From positions 3,597,036 to 3,661,035 of the forward strand of contig BSQZ01000018.1 in the NCBI GenBank assembly GCA_033239005.1: a DNA stretch of 64,000 bases, written 5' to 3'. Within the stretch, counting starts at the first letter, position 1, and each line of letters begins with the position of its first letter. Source of the DNA: Lamellibrachia satsuma. Its lineage: Eukaryota; Annelida; Polychaeta; Sabellida; Siboglinidae. Below are positions 48,101 through 59,100 of the stretch, piece after piece. Both the position numbers and the translations under genes were made by a program. Below the pieces are notes generated by a model. That model searched no databases and was not told the origin of the DNA. It saw only the letters and a program-made list of their open reading frames with translations.

Positions 48101-49410
48101 AGTGAAGGAAAGGCATACTTGAGACGACAGCAATATATTTTTTATTTATATAATTTTTGAAAGAGCAGATTTATGGGAAAAGCACCAGGCATCCAGCCGG
48201 TTGTTGTTGAGTCTTTTTTAGTTATGCTTGCAGTTATTTGATCTTAGCCATCAATTTTAAAATGTGAAATAATTCACTGATATACATGATCTAATCAGTT
48301 ACATATGTGAATTGTCTGTATTTCTCTAAAGTGCTTTTACCTCAAATATGAGTCAGGTTCATTGTATTTTTATAGTCAACAGACTTCCAAATTCCAAGAA
48401 AATGGGAAGGAATGCAGTGTTTTCTCTATTGTTTGGACTAAAGTAAATCTCTTAAATGTTAGTGTGGAGTCACATGTTACACACTGAGGTTTGTCTGTTT
48501 TAGACTGGATCAGTCTTCATGTTTCCTCGAGCAGTTCATGTTGCCTCATGTCAGTTATATGTCAATGATGTTAGACAACGACTCAGACCTGAGCGCAGAC
48601 GCCGATGCGCTTGCGATGAAATACCTCAGCGACGAGCAACTCACCGAGCTCGCACGACTCCGGCAACATAGTCCGAAGAAATCGCATCGCCATGGTGACG
48701 GCCTTGACCGAATGTTCCGCGGCAGGGACGTTAGTACATGTGGTGGGGGTCTTTCAGCAAACCACATGTCATTTGCGAGCCGGAAGTACATGGAGCGATA
48801 CGGACTGCTGGACGGGAACTCTGCTGCCGGAGATGACACCGTGACAACAACACCTGAAGTATTGAATGTCGGGGAGTTCTTGAAGAAGCTCGCTGCAGAC
48901 AAGAGCTACCTCGGCAGTGTGTGTTCTCACCAAGATGAGACTCCGTTGAATCTCACCCAGGCCAGCTATGCCTCCGACCCTTCGCCGATGCTTGGTGGGA
49001 ATCTCAAGTGGTCTCAACTGAGTGCCGGTGCCAGCCCATGTAACTTCCGCCACGCAGACGGAGGGCGGTTCCACGGGCCAACGTCTACACCAGCCGACAA
49101 CTGCGGTAGGAAGCCAAGCGTGAGTTCAGACATCACTCCAAATCGGACACCGGAGAAACGTCGACCTGGTAACCAATATCATCATCATCATCGTGGTCAA
49201 CCGGTCACTTCGCTGTCTGCTCACAGGTTACCTGAGGATGACCAGATGCCTGGCCAGTTCTTTGATGGTCAGTGTAGGGTTCGAGATGCCAACAAAGACT
49301 TTGGTCCATATCTCGGTGACGCTCAGGAAGTGGTCAGGCCACCCCCACAAAAGAAGGTGGAACGCGTACTGGATATTGAACGACTGAAGGAGTTGCCTAA
49401 GTTGATGTGA
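27889..49410 (+). CDS. STIL: STIL, centriolar assembly protein
   Basis: Sixteen coding exons: 27889-27968, 28483-28599, 30467-30585, 31680-31783, 32401-32460, 33608-33855, 34905-34988, 35959-36045, 37487-37634, 43049-43158, 43735-43834, 44257-45932, 46811-46892, 47279-47404, 47762-48021, 48504-49410. Summed length 4308 nt gives 1435 residues (human STIL about 1287) with every phase agreeing. Landmarks shared with vertebrate [43 protein letters not shown]; the CPAP-binding PRSTPAP...[12 protein letters not shown] (about 408-432); the short coiled coil [20 protein letters not shown] (about 827-853), the PLK4-binding/oligomerisation element; the STAN motif [16 protein letters not shown]...[17 protein letters not shown] (about 1155-1235); and a C-terminus [17 protein letters not shown] is recruited and phosphorylated by PLK4 and brings SAS-6 to the nascent centriole. 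Exon 4 has an alternative acceptor at 31619. A 5' untranslated exon is implied upstream. Confidence 0.96.
28609..28850 (+). mobile_element. LINE fragment and dispersed repeat in STIL intron 2
   Basis: 28609-28725 is related to 36220-36332 (shared CAGTGTCAGCAAGATCAAAA and AGGAAGTATGTTCAGTGAAA). The adjoining 28740-28850 translates [20 protein letters not shown] then ELNGKFF before a stop. This resembles the linker between endonuclease and reverse transcriptase in CR1/Jockey-like LINEs, where a 'GPLL...KAE.LN.YF' block precedes the polymerase. Both are short remnants. Confidence 0.5.
28931..29959 (+). mobile_element. piggyBac-like non-autonomous element
   Basis: The ends are inverted copies: left CCATTTCAGTACGACAGGCC from 28935; right end, reverse complement, CCATTTCAGTACTACAGCCC from 29955. 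The right flank is TTAA (29956-29959), the target site of piggyBac elements. The left flank is GTAA, a one-base departure. Subterminal direct copies of CAGTACGACAGGCYGGARTT lie at about 28941 and 28993. It contains a 91-codon ORF (29192-29467) rich in Asp, Glu and Ser ([10 protein letters not shown]), like the acidic N-terminus of piggyBac transposases. The catalytic domain is missing. It lies in STIL intron 2. Confidence 0.72.
29192..29467 (+). pseudogene. Acidic N-terminal remnant of a piggyBac-type transposase
   Basis: The 91-residue ORF starts [20 protein letters not shown] and ends [10 protein letters not shown]. It is strongly acidic, with [16 protein letters not shown] and [10 protein letters not shown] stretches. 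No DDE catalytic block follows before the element ends. Assignment rests on composition and on its position inside TTAA-flanked inverted repeats, not on direct motif identity. Confidence 0.45.
30063..30430. repeat. 23-bp minisatellite, about 16 copies
   Basis: The unit is GTTCACACTCCTCATACATT followed by ACT, with CTCCTTAT and AGTCCTTAT variants. It ends about 36 bp before the STIL exon at 30467. Unlike the arrays at 20.6 and 36.7 kb, it does not contain the exon junction. The two ORFs of about 180-190 codons here are produced by the repeat. Confidence 0.95.
30821..31312. mobile_element. GATAC-rich element bounded by ATATTAACTAT direct repeats
   Basis: The 11-bp direct repeat ATATTAACTAT is present at 30821-30831 and 31302-31312. 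Immediately inside are GGCCGGAACAATAC (left) and, inverted, TAGGGCCAGTGTGTATC (right), which are partly similar. The interior is dense in GATACA/TATCG palindromes. This looks like a roughly 470-bp hAT-style non-autonomous element in STIL intron 3, but the target duplication length is not diagnostic. Confidence 0.45.
32732..33175. repeat. 48-bp minisatellite, about 9 copies
   Basis: The unit starts ACCTAAATACCTCTGACACA and continues AGCTCTTGTACCTCTTACTC ACAGTCAC. One shortened unit sits at about 32888-32920. It lies in STIL intron 5. Confidence 0.95.
33935..34522. repeat. 39-bp minisatellite, about 15 copies
   Basis: The unit starts GAAATGTACAGTAATACTCC and continues TCCAAGCGTTCATCC(A/AGA). 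Because 39 is a multiple of three it opens long reading frames (257 codons on plus, 199 and 143 on minus) that carry no protein signal. It lies in STIL intron 6, 80 bp after the exon ending at 33855. Confidence 0.95.
35331..35895. repeat. 52-bp minisatellite, 11 copies
   Basis: Units start every 52 bp from 35331 (TGATTTGTCAGTATAGCGCA). Only the two outermost pairs show a C for T (GTACAGCG); the core is essentially uniform. The last unit is truncated. It lies in STIL intron 7, ending 63 bp before the exon at 35959. Confidence 0.95.
36103..36605. repeat. Two AT microsatellites, each followed by the same dispersed repeat
   Basis: (AT)n at 36103-36143 is followed by GAAACAGAGCTGTACACCAA and so on to about 36215. 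A shorter (AT)n at 36521-36538 is followed by a near-identical copy at 36545-36605. A microsatellite fixed to the same edge of both copies suggests the end of a retroelement. It lies in STIL intron 8. Confidence 0.65.
36721..37500 (+). repeat. 59-bp minisatellite built on the STIL exon 9 splice acceptor, about 13 copies
   Basis: Each unit contains CCGTCTGTGTCCAGGGTGTG followed by TCTGCCTCC. The true junction reads CCGTCTGTGTCCAG then GGTATGTCTGCCTCCGGAAC at 37487, so the last unit of the array is the real 3' splice site plus the first 16 exon bases. Units also hold TTCAGTGTGAGTAATG, giving a donor-like GTGAGT about 31 nt after each acceptor copy. The period is not a multiple of three, so upstream acceptor use would shift the frame. 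Confidence 0.95.
39130..39430. repeat. Divergent duplication, period about 195 bp
   Basis: AGGAAAACTGTGAGATCTAG at about 39132 recurs as AGGAAAACTATGAGACCTAG at about 39326. Both are followed by ATGCATGGCATTGACAA and later GGTCA(A/G)TGATATATACCAT. A weaker third copy may follow to 39620. It lies in STIL intron 9. Confidence 0.7.
39800..41640 (+). mobile_element. CR1/Jockey-like LINE, internally deleted
   Basis: In order on the plus strand: [19 protein letters not shown] (39804 on), the esterase-like tail common in ORFs of CR1-type LINEs; an apurinic-type endonuclease with [10 protein letters not shown] (about 40130), [14 protein letters not shown] and NSDHNK; a linker with [20 protein letters not shown] and LNGYFSLVF; then, directly, [22 protein letters not shown] and [10 protein letters not shown], which belong after the polymerase core. 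The reverse-transcriptase catalytic blocks between about 41150 and 41175 are missing. Several stops and frame changes are present. The copy is dead. It lies in STIL intron 9, sense to STIL. Confidence 0.82.
41631..42001. repeat. 86-bp minisatellite, about 4.3 copies, at the LINE 3' end
   Basis: Copies of (G)ATGTAACAGTGTCAGAATCA start at 41631, 41718, 41803, 41889 and 41975 (last partial). The array begins exactly where LINE homology ([17 protein letters not shown]) stops, so it may have been seeded from the element's tail. Confidence 0.9.
45152..45266 (+). repeat. Poly-glutamine tract in STIL exon 12
   Basis: Mixed CAG/CAA codons encode about 38 glutamines interrupted by one His, starting near residue 719. 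Just upstream (about 44870-45140) are degenerate repeats of [14 protein letters not shown] type. The CAA interruptions argue that glutamine is retained at protein level rather than being a pure CAG slippage run. Confidence 0.95.
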
Positions 49411-50555
49411 TGTATCAACTTCCATGACATTCTTGAACGGACGTTCTGGTTTCTTGCATTGTTTGATTAGACATTAATTACCTCTCAAGACACTTGGTGG
49501 CATGCTCCGAATATTTTGGCTGGCTCAAATCAGCCTTTATCGGAAGACTGAAGCAAAGTCAGCTGACGAAGGCCGAGTGGGTCAGCTGATATATTCGGAG
49601 CATGCCAAGTTTCTTAAGAGGTAATTAAGATATCTAATCCCATGACATTGTTTGTATCTAATGCCAACTTGGTGGTGTTTGCTATGTTTGAACAAGTAAA
49701 AATGCATGTTTTGTGTATTAGGAAATGAGTTGGTCTCTGAAATATCTGCACATCAAGCTGTTTTATTATTTTGGCGGCTGTCATCGAGTGTATGGCGGCC
49801 ATGTTGTGTGGCATGGCAAATAGTTTCCATCCTGTTTTAGATTGTGAAGAGGTTACTGCCATTGAAGTACCTGGATTTTATGTGAAACTCATCAATGGAT
49901 AGTTTATTTGCCAAGGAATAATCACACCGTCACTCAGCTTGGCAAAACTCTGAAGCTTATTTAATTTTGCTAAATGTGTAATGTGCCAAACAAGTGCACT
50001 TTACTGTGTGAACGAATTCAGTTTTATTGTGTATTTCTGTAACCAATAGCTTTAAACCGACCTAGCACGTGACATTTGACATGATAAAAGGTCCGTGGGT
50101 TTGTCCGTTAGGTTGCTTGATCAACATATGACATTTAACAACAGAGACCTTGCAATAACTACATTTTCATGTGCAAATATTCCGACGATATAAAACGATC
50201 AATCTGCACAACTGCAGGCTAGGCAGTGCCTCAGTTTAGACTTGCAACTATGTAAATACTCAGTCAACACTTGAGTTATAAATGTACATTTCTGTTGTTA
50301 CATAGTTAATTTATTATTTATATTTGGCTTGTTCGTGGTTTATATATATATTATTTAAGACTGTACATGTGGGCCAGTGTTAAATGTTGGTAGATTTTAC
50401 AGTGCACTGTACATTTGTTACACTTGCCTGGAGCTGTTTGTGTGTGAATGACGACACTATTTTATATTTTCAAGTCACATTGCCTTTGATGGCAACAACT
50501 CGTCGTTGTTCATGGTTATATCGTATTTCAAAATAAACTATGCATATAGTGTGTG
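49411..50555 (+). other. STIL 3' untranslated region
   Basis: AATAAA at 50532-50537 gives a 3' UTR of about 1.1 kb. It contains the inverted-repeat element at 49475-49627. No other structure seen. Confidence 0.6.
49475..49627. mobile_element. Fold-back MITE in the STIL 3' UTR
   Basis: The left arm, TAATTACCTCTCAAGACACT and so on to GCATGCTCCGAATAT, is complementary to the right arm, ATATTCGGAGCATGCC and so on to AAGAGGTAATTA, over about 38-40 bp with few mismatches. Weak ATTAGA/TCTAAT complementarity extends outward. The transcript would form a long hairpin downstream of the STIL stop. Confidence 0.75.
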
Positions 50556-50637
50556 TATGGTTGGATGTATTGTAATTGGAATACTGCCACACCACATTTG
50601 AATCATTTATGAAGGTTAATCACACAGGTGCAATGCA

Positions 50638-53170
50638 TTTATTTAATAAAATAAAATTTTAAAATGTTGTAACCTAGCTTACTATTAAACAAATGGATGT
50701 TATGTAAATAAGCGATTAGACTTTAGACCAATTCAACAATTTTAACCCAAACCTCCAGACAATATATCGCTGAAATTAATTTTGCACAACACGATTACAA
50801 ATTAGCCACATAAAAGGGACTGTATTACAGTAACAGTTTTAATCACAATTCGATTCAACATCATATACAAATGTTTCATTAAGACAGATGGAAAAATATA
50901 AGATTTCTGTCACATTTTCATAATGATTACCCTAACTGCTTTCATACAAGTATAAAATGAGACACTAGATCCACAGGTGACATGTTTGCCTCAAGACCAT
51001 GCCTGTTTCCTGGGTCTGGCAGTTCCAAAGAACCATATGGTGAACGTACACAAACAAGCACAGCCTAAAGTGTAGCAATCCATTGCACAATTCAAATTGC
51101 GCACATCCGAGAAACACAACTAAACTTTCATAAAGGAACGGATATTTATGGGCTATTTATTACGGAGTAAACAATATGAAGCACTGATTTTTACAAACCA
51201 TGCTCTTGCAATGCAAAACCCGTTTAGTTTCCACTATTAACAATAATTTCTGGAAAATAATGCTAGATCCATTAAAACAATGGCACATTAAGCATAATTT
51301 AACATCTTAATAATGACCTGTACATCTGCTTTTATTATAATTTATCTTGTACATTTTTAGTTGTGCTGCCGATAGTCTTTCTCTGTAAATACTACCAATA
51401 TAGCTTTCTTTCTCTTTTACAAATGTGAAGCTCAAGTTGTGGCCGTTTCAACTCAAAAAGTTAAAACTTCGCTCACGGCTTCTAAACACCAATGGTGAAG
51501 AATTGTTCAGAACAACCGAAATACTAAGACAACTCAGACGAAGAAAGACAACTTATATTAAAAAATACTGATCCTCTTCAGGTAGAGAACTGGGAAAACA
51601 ACACGATGACATGACAAATTAAGAGATAGTCACTCAGAAACGTAACCACTTTATTCAACAGTTTGCTATTCATTATAAACTGAAAATTAATCAAAACACT
51701 CTTTAACTAGTAACCAAGGAAAATACATTATCACAGCTGCAATGAGGTTTTACTCATTCTCCAAATGAGAACATCTGATTTTGGTTTTAAAATGCTGATT
51801 TCGCCGTGTGCATAAGTTTGAGGGTAGAACACGTTATTGAAATGATAAGGGTGGACAAGAGTCGAACAGTGCCACAGAACAGGTTTAACTGTCACTGATA
51901 TGTGCATTTAAAACGTGACAGCTACCAGAATGCATGTGTTGAATGTTTCGACCAAGAAGCAGAGAAGGTTCACCTTTGATAGGACTTTTTGACATGCATC
52001 TCAGAATTTTGGGGCAGCATTGTTCAACTAGCCACAAACCTGAAGATTTATCAGTGTTGCAATAAACTATCGTATTAGCAAATTGCAACTTCTTATTTTT
52101 CATCAGAAACAGAATGTAAAATTAATCGTTTTGCTGTTAGGCAAAAACCCAAAGAATCATCATGCTCAACTGAACCCGCAAATTCGATAAAAGGTCTACA
52201 CGTTACTGAAGCAGATTTTGTTGACCCTACAAACAATTGTGAATGATTACTAAATCAGCGAATGTTTTGAATAACAAAGATGAATTAGTAGACAATACAA
52301 CACTAGAGGTGTCACATAATAAACAGTGTTTAAAATCTAGTATTTTCATAATGTATGTCCTCAAGTTTACTTTTTACATATCACTACCGATACTGGTAGC
52401 CACCATAAAGTGCTTATATTACTGAAAATGGAAGCATATATTTGCATACAATCCTATCATCAGTGATCCACACTTACCAGGGTACACCACTTTAATTATC
52501 AGCAAAAATATTGCTCTTGAAGAGTCAAAATGATAGAAGTCCATTTTAATTTTTACCACATGGTTGGCTGGCTAGGAGTCTTATTAAACTAACTTTTAAC
52601 ACATGAAAATTAACTTTCATTATTTTGGTTGTTCAACAACATCTGTCGAAGAATCAAGACAATGAAAAGCATTTTTGTATGTTAGAAGTGCATTAGACAC
52701 ATATCTTACCAACCACATTGTGCAGATCAAAATGGACTTCCATCATTTCGACTCTTTAACAGCGATATGTGACTTTACTTTGTCAACCTGGTCCAGTTAT
52801 GCGATTCCTTAATGGGTTAACCAGCAAATATTTCAAGCGAATATTACCCAGAGATTCACAGCACCACTGCAACTTCATTGATTGTACTTGCATCCTATAT
52901 TACCAGTGCAACAAGACCTACTAACATGTGGCCAGAGCAACACTGGCAACAAAACAGAAAGCATATTTTATACCTGTACAGATAATAATAACTCAACAGA
53001 CATTAATCTAACGAGCAGCATTTGTTTGAGAATAATTCCCATCAGTAGACTCCTCAAATGTGTTGATGGCACTGGCAAATTCCAAGAATACCTTTATCAA
53101 TAAATTTTTCCATGTAGACCTCTTGCTTCGTCACAATAGATTACCCTAACCACACAATCATGTGATGAAA
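50638..53170 (-). other. MED26 3' untranslated region
   Basis: A minus-strand AATAAA (TTTATT on plus at 50638-50643) is the furthest plausible end, giving a long AT-rich 3' UTR of about 2.5 kb. No coding homology on either strand. Only about 100 bp separate this signal from the STIL polyadenylation signal. Confidence 0.45.
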
Positions 53171-56100
53171 CTATGCATCATCCATGTCGCCGTATTCGAT
53201 ATCTACGTAAGGCAAAATATGCAGCAGACTGTCATCATATGACGGTAACGAGTACGCCTGTTGCCAGTCATACCACTGCTGGTTATGACCATATTGACCG
53301 TTCACTCCTGGCCAATGGTCAGTGTGAAGACGGTCAACATCGGCATCACAGACAGGATATCGCTCACTTACAACATATTCATCCTCGTCCCAGTTAATCT
53401 CGTCCAGATTAAGCGGTGGCAGGAGAGACCACGGATCAGTGGGTTTGGAATTGCGCTGCGCTCGTCGCTACCAGTACTTTCGATGTCCCACCTAACGCCA
53501 CCTGGTGGCCCATCACTGGTACAGTTAAAGTTGCTGCCGTTGTGCGGCGAGTTGGGAGTGCACGGCGAGTCGAGCTTAAAGAGGGCGCTGAGATCAGGCT
53601 CGGATAACGTCGGTGTAATACTAGTCTGGAGAAACTTCTGCACAAGTTCCGTCTTAGTTTGACTGAGACTCTTGCTGGACGTGTGCGGCAGTATGGCGGT
53701 GCCCGGTTTACGACGGGGTCTTGGCTTCGCCTCCGGGGGCACAACTGATTGGTCGCAGTCAGACTCCTTCTCAATCTGATTGAGTGCAATCTTTGTGACA
53801 GTCTCGCTGCGGGCGAGATGCAGCTTGCCAGAATTATGCATTTGCTGGATGAGTTCAGCCGTTGTTTTTACCTTAGGCGTCCGTGTCTGCAGATCCGACA
53901 TGGTTGCTGACTTTGTGAATCTCGAGCTCGTGTCCAACCCACTAGATGCCCCGTTGCTTGGCGTACTTATTCTAGATGTTACACTTGGCTTTGCATCAGC
54001 CGCACAGTGGTTGTTCAATGAAGTATTGCTGTCCTTCAGCGAGGAATGTGCCACAAGACCGTTAACAGGGGCATGCGACTTCAACGTTGCGGAATGACTA
54101 CTGGCGTTGGTCTCTTTTGACGTGATAACTTTTTTATTGCTATTATGACTACCACACGCATCCAACTCAAAGTGCCGCTTCTTTTTGTTAACCACATTTG
54201 TTTTCGACAGGTCTGGTGTTGTGAGGGTACTTGATGAGCGCGCCTGGCTAGGACTAGCCAGTCTGCTGGGAGTGAAGCTCTGCATATATGGTGTTCTAGG
54301 TTTCTCTGACAATGCAGGCGTACTGGCTGCATGAGTCAGCTGTGACAGTGGCAGTTTTGGACTACTCCGGCTGTGGTTATACACCGGTGTACCAGGTCTG
54401 TGTGACGACACTGGCGTGCTTGTTGCCCGTAAAGGCAAGCCAGGACTCTGGCGCCCATGCCCGCTACAAGAGCCGACCTTTGCAGACACTAATGCAGGGC
54501 TGGGAGTCCGTGCCAGTGGACTGCAAGTCCGACCAAGTATTGGAGAAAGTAAGTTGTGAGTATTGGAGAGGGCCGGCGATGTGCAGACTTAACACTTTCC
54601 CGGCCGGCTGACTGGTTGGTTTGACGATTTTGGTTACTGGAAGGAATTCGACGGCGTCCTTGGTCGCCAGTTGTGAGTCGGGGTTGATTGCGCACTGTTA
54701 TATGGCAGGGCCGGCGATGTGCATGACTTAACACTAGATGGCGTCCCCGGCCGGCTGCACGGACTGGTTGGTTTCGAACCAAATGCTGGCGATTTTTGGT
54801 TGAGCAACCTGGAAGGAATGCCCGAGGGAGCTCCCGCGCTTCCCCCTGGATGGCCTGCAACACTGGACGTTCCTTCTCCATTAATCACTGCACTGTCTGC
54901 TGTCGGCCGATGGGTGGTCAGCAGTTGCTGCCAGCTGCGCACCAAGTTCTTGGCCCTCTTGGCCAGGTCTCTGTCCTGTGTCTTCTTGCGTAACTCATTG
55001 ATGTTCCGGCCAATGCGGGTTTGCTGAAATAAACCAAACGTGACTGAATCAACTTGGCAATAACCATCATTATTGACATGTCAAAAAATAATGAAGACAC
55101 ACCATTTACCATGTTTCATTATTCTTATTATTTTCATTATAGTACTATTAGGGGTTAACAGCAACTAGCTACCGGCTAATGACCGACCCGCTTTTGCAGC
55201 ATTGACGTCCCACAGACAGGTAAGCAATCATTGATGATTTTTACACGTGGCAGCAAAACAGTCGTCCATAGGGCATTTTTTTAAAAGCAAACTCATCCCC
55301 TACTACAAGTGACCCAGTCTGGCACTATACTGCCATGAAATGGCAAAAGGGATCAAGTGACGATGAAGTGTTTTTGAGATATCGGACAAAACATAACATT
55401 GCTTTGCTCTCTCGTGCATATTACAGCACAGTAATTATCCACAATTCTACGAACTATTTGACTGTATTTATAAAAATGACTTGTATACTGGTTGCTGCAC
55501 CATTCGCTATAGCATAGGCCTGGGCCTAGGTTACAGACTAGTACATAATATAATTTTTGTCATTTGATAATCAGAATTTTTTTATTAAAAACAACTTTTC
55601 TAACAATTTGTTTGCACTGCAACATTGAAATAATTGTTAGTGTTTTAGAATATGGATGTCTTAGGCAAAAGTTTCTTCTGATTTTTTTTTTGAAAACGGC
55701 GTATTATATTACGTATAGCAACTGGCTCGGCGCAACAATTCTGGCCTACCTTACTATAGTGTTTATGATGTTGATTATTTGGTGACTTAGTCTCACATGA
55801 TGTACATTTTAATAATTATGTAATGCATTAAGTTTTTTTCAATCAATCAATCAATCAATCCCGTAACCCAGTGTCGTTGGGGCACCACTGATGACCTTGC
55901 AACCAGTTGTCCCCACTTCTTCCTATCGTCTGCCACTTTTTTTTTCAATTTGGAAATGCATGAAATTTGGACATACGACCATTTCCAATGTTCATGTCAA
56001 CAAGGTACATGAACATGTGTATGGGCATTATTGGCCTATTTGGGAGAAAAAGGCGATCTGGGCCAGTTTATTTTCTTCATTTCACACACTTATATATACC

Positions 56101-59100
56101 ATTGAAAGCTGCAGTTGCGTTTAATGTGTATTACAAAAACGTACCATGCATCATGATAAGTATTGTATAGGAACTGTTACACCCCTATATATAAATTGTT
56201 AAAATTAATGCAATTCCAAAATAAACTCTTCCTCTCTTATGCTTAACCATAAAATGATGTTAGTTTTATTCTGCTCTACATACATACCAACATGGGATCA
56301 AGTCAGGTTATACTTCCCACCTATGGACCAGGGTAATAACAGATTTTGTAATTTACTATAGCTTCAACAGACTTAGATGCTAACATGGCTTCGAGCAGGG
56401 TTTTCTGCAGCTTCATACAGCATAGATTTCCAGGAGCGCACACATACTGTACCAGACTTGGGGTCAATTACATGGTAACTGAGACACCAATTCTAATTCC
56501 AGAATTGTAAATTGAGTTGTTTTTAATAATCAGAATTTGTGAAAATGTAATTGTTATTTTTAGTTACTTTTGAATGTAACTTTTTAACTAGAAATTAGTC
56601 ACTACAAATAATCCATAAAATATAATTTGTTGCACATATCATATTGATTTCGCTCTTAAAAATAAATTTTGCTCCTTAGAGCTATGATCAAACAGAAAAT
56701 TGCGTTTCACTAATAAATCATAAAAACGCTCATAGAAATGGTTTTAAAAGTGCTCCTAACTTATGACGAGGTTAGACCACTCATAAAGCAAAACATAATA
56801 TCCATCATAAGACAAACAGTCAAATTTACCTAACTGCGTATTATATTGACTCCACTTTTACGAAGCGATCCAGTTTTTCACAGTCAAATAAGTTTTCAAA
56901 ATGTGAGCGATGAACAGTTCATAAATTATGGCCTTTGTCTACAGCGTTTATTTTACAGCACTGACATTGACAAATCATTGTGTACGCTGTTTTACAGCAT
57001 AGCGAACGTCAAGGTTGTTTGCGAACGTTTGCTATTAAATTTTCAGCAAATTTTTAGCTGTGTCTAACCAAAATATGCACACCCCTAACCTTCATATTGG
57101 CATACTCGATGACACAACTTCAGTTGTTGGCGCTCTCTGCAATCTCAGTTATTGAAAATTGTCAAAACTGCACTTGTCAAAACAACACATCACAGGGGTG
57201 TCACTGAAATAGTGTCCTCTGTGACATGCTGTCTTCTTTTATAAAATTACATTCTTTTGGACAACTTTTCTATTTATTTTGCCCAATTGTGCACACTGCA
57301 GAGCTTGATGGAAATTTCAATCATTAGCTTTTGATGGATTTTTATGAGCATCTTAGTGAAACACATTTTGAAAACGCTCTTAAAAATCTATGATGGATTC
57401 TGTGTTACGATGGATTTTTCTTACGAGCTCTTTTGTCTTAGTGAAACGCTCCCTTGTACACATACTTTTTTTCAGATGTGGAATTGATAATTGGTATTGT
57501 AACTGCAGGATTTCCCTGGGAGAGTCCTTACTTTAGAACACAATAAATCTAGTGTTAAACTGGCCGATTTCAATGTCGACAACAGTCTGTCAATGTGTGC
57601 GTGTGCTGCCGTCACGAATCAGCTCAGGGTGCGTAACGAACAGTCATATTTGCTTGTGTCTGTTCCAAAATACTCTCGAGTACAGCGTATTGTGATCCGA
57701 CATGGGTACCATCTTAGATTACACTGACACAACAGTGGTGCCACACGGTGTAATGGTTGTCTGTTGGACTCTCATCAATTTCCCATGAAAACAATGTCTG
57801 AATTGGTATTTCTGAGGTGTAACTGGAACTGGTATTTGCAGTAGAGGCTACCCAGACTAACATGTGGTGCCCCTGGTGCATAACACTAACATAAAGGTGA
57901 AACTGTGTGAAAACGTTAATCGTGTTCGCAGTTATCCAGACGTCAGACTAGATGATGTTTACATTGTGATTTCTGTGTAACATCAATAAGTGTTATTGTT
58001 TGTACGTTGTATTCTTTGCTGAATCTAATTCGACAATGCATTGCGTTTATACACACTATCTAGCAATCAAAAACATGACATACTAGGTAGCAACTATCTG
58101 GTTTGTAATTTAATATAATGTAATTGACCCCAAGTATGTACTATACTATTAAAATGTTGGCTTGTTAGAAGGTTATTAATTAACCTAATTCACACAAGCT
58201 GGCAGCTGTGCCAGCACCCAGCCCAAGTCCATTTGAGCTTTAGTAAATGACAAAAACTGTTCACATTAGTCACACATTCACTGTGGTAGTGAACTCTGAT
58301 AAAGTAATGTGTTCATGGTTGTATCTGTATTGAATTCATAAACAAAACAGTGATTAGTATGATCAAATGTTGCAGATCCCTGTACAACACCCACCTCGAG
58401 TGATTCACGGGTGATGGGATATTTCTCCAGTATGGAGATAACCTCCAGCAGCCCCGGCATGTCAACCACCTGTAGAAAGAAACACACAATTATAACTGGC
58501 ACATTCATCATCTTGAATCGGTCCCATATGTCTGAAATGTGTACTGAAAGATAATTCAGAACCGAAAAACTCCCCCCTACTGTGTATTTCCCTAACAAAG
58601 TACTGGTTTAACTTACGACACTGCTGTCAAAGCCAATTTTTTTCCTGTATTTTCAGTTTCCGTTATTACAAATAGCTGCATAAAACCGTAACGAATGTCA
58701 TATTACTGGGACACCACAACAAACCTCCATATCATAAGGTAATGTTACGCTGTAACTTGGCATCTACAAAAATTAACTCACCACTTCAGATCACCATAAA
58801 ACAGCAGGAATGGAACAATGAACACTACATCCTCATATGCCATAGAACATCACTCTATAAATTCGGTTATATATAAATCAATAAACATACTAGGTTTTTG
58901 TACAATGGGAAGGTAACATAAAGCACTGTTTCAGAAATCAATACAAATGCATCCTTTCACTTCTGTATTGAACACTTTCATCAACTGAAAAGAACATGAC
59001 TATGTTTTAGAGGGAAATTCAAGCCCAGAATTTTCTGATGAGGAACTTTCATAGATAGGGATGAATTTTACATTTAACTAAGTTTCCATGTGGATGTGGT

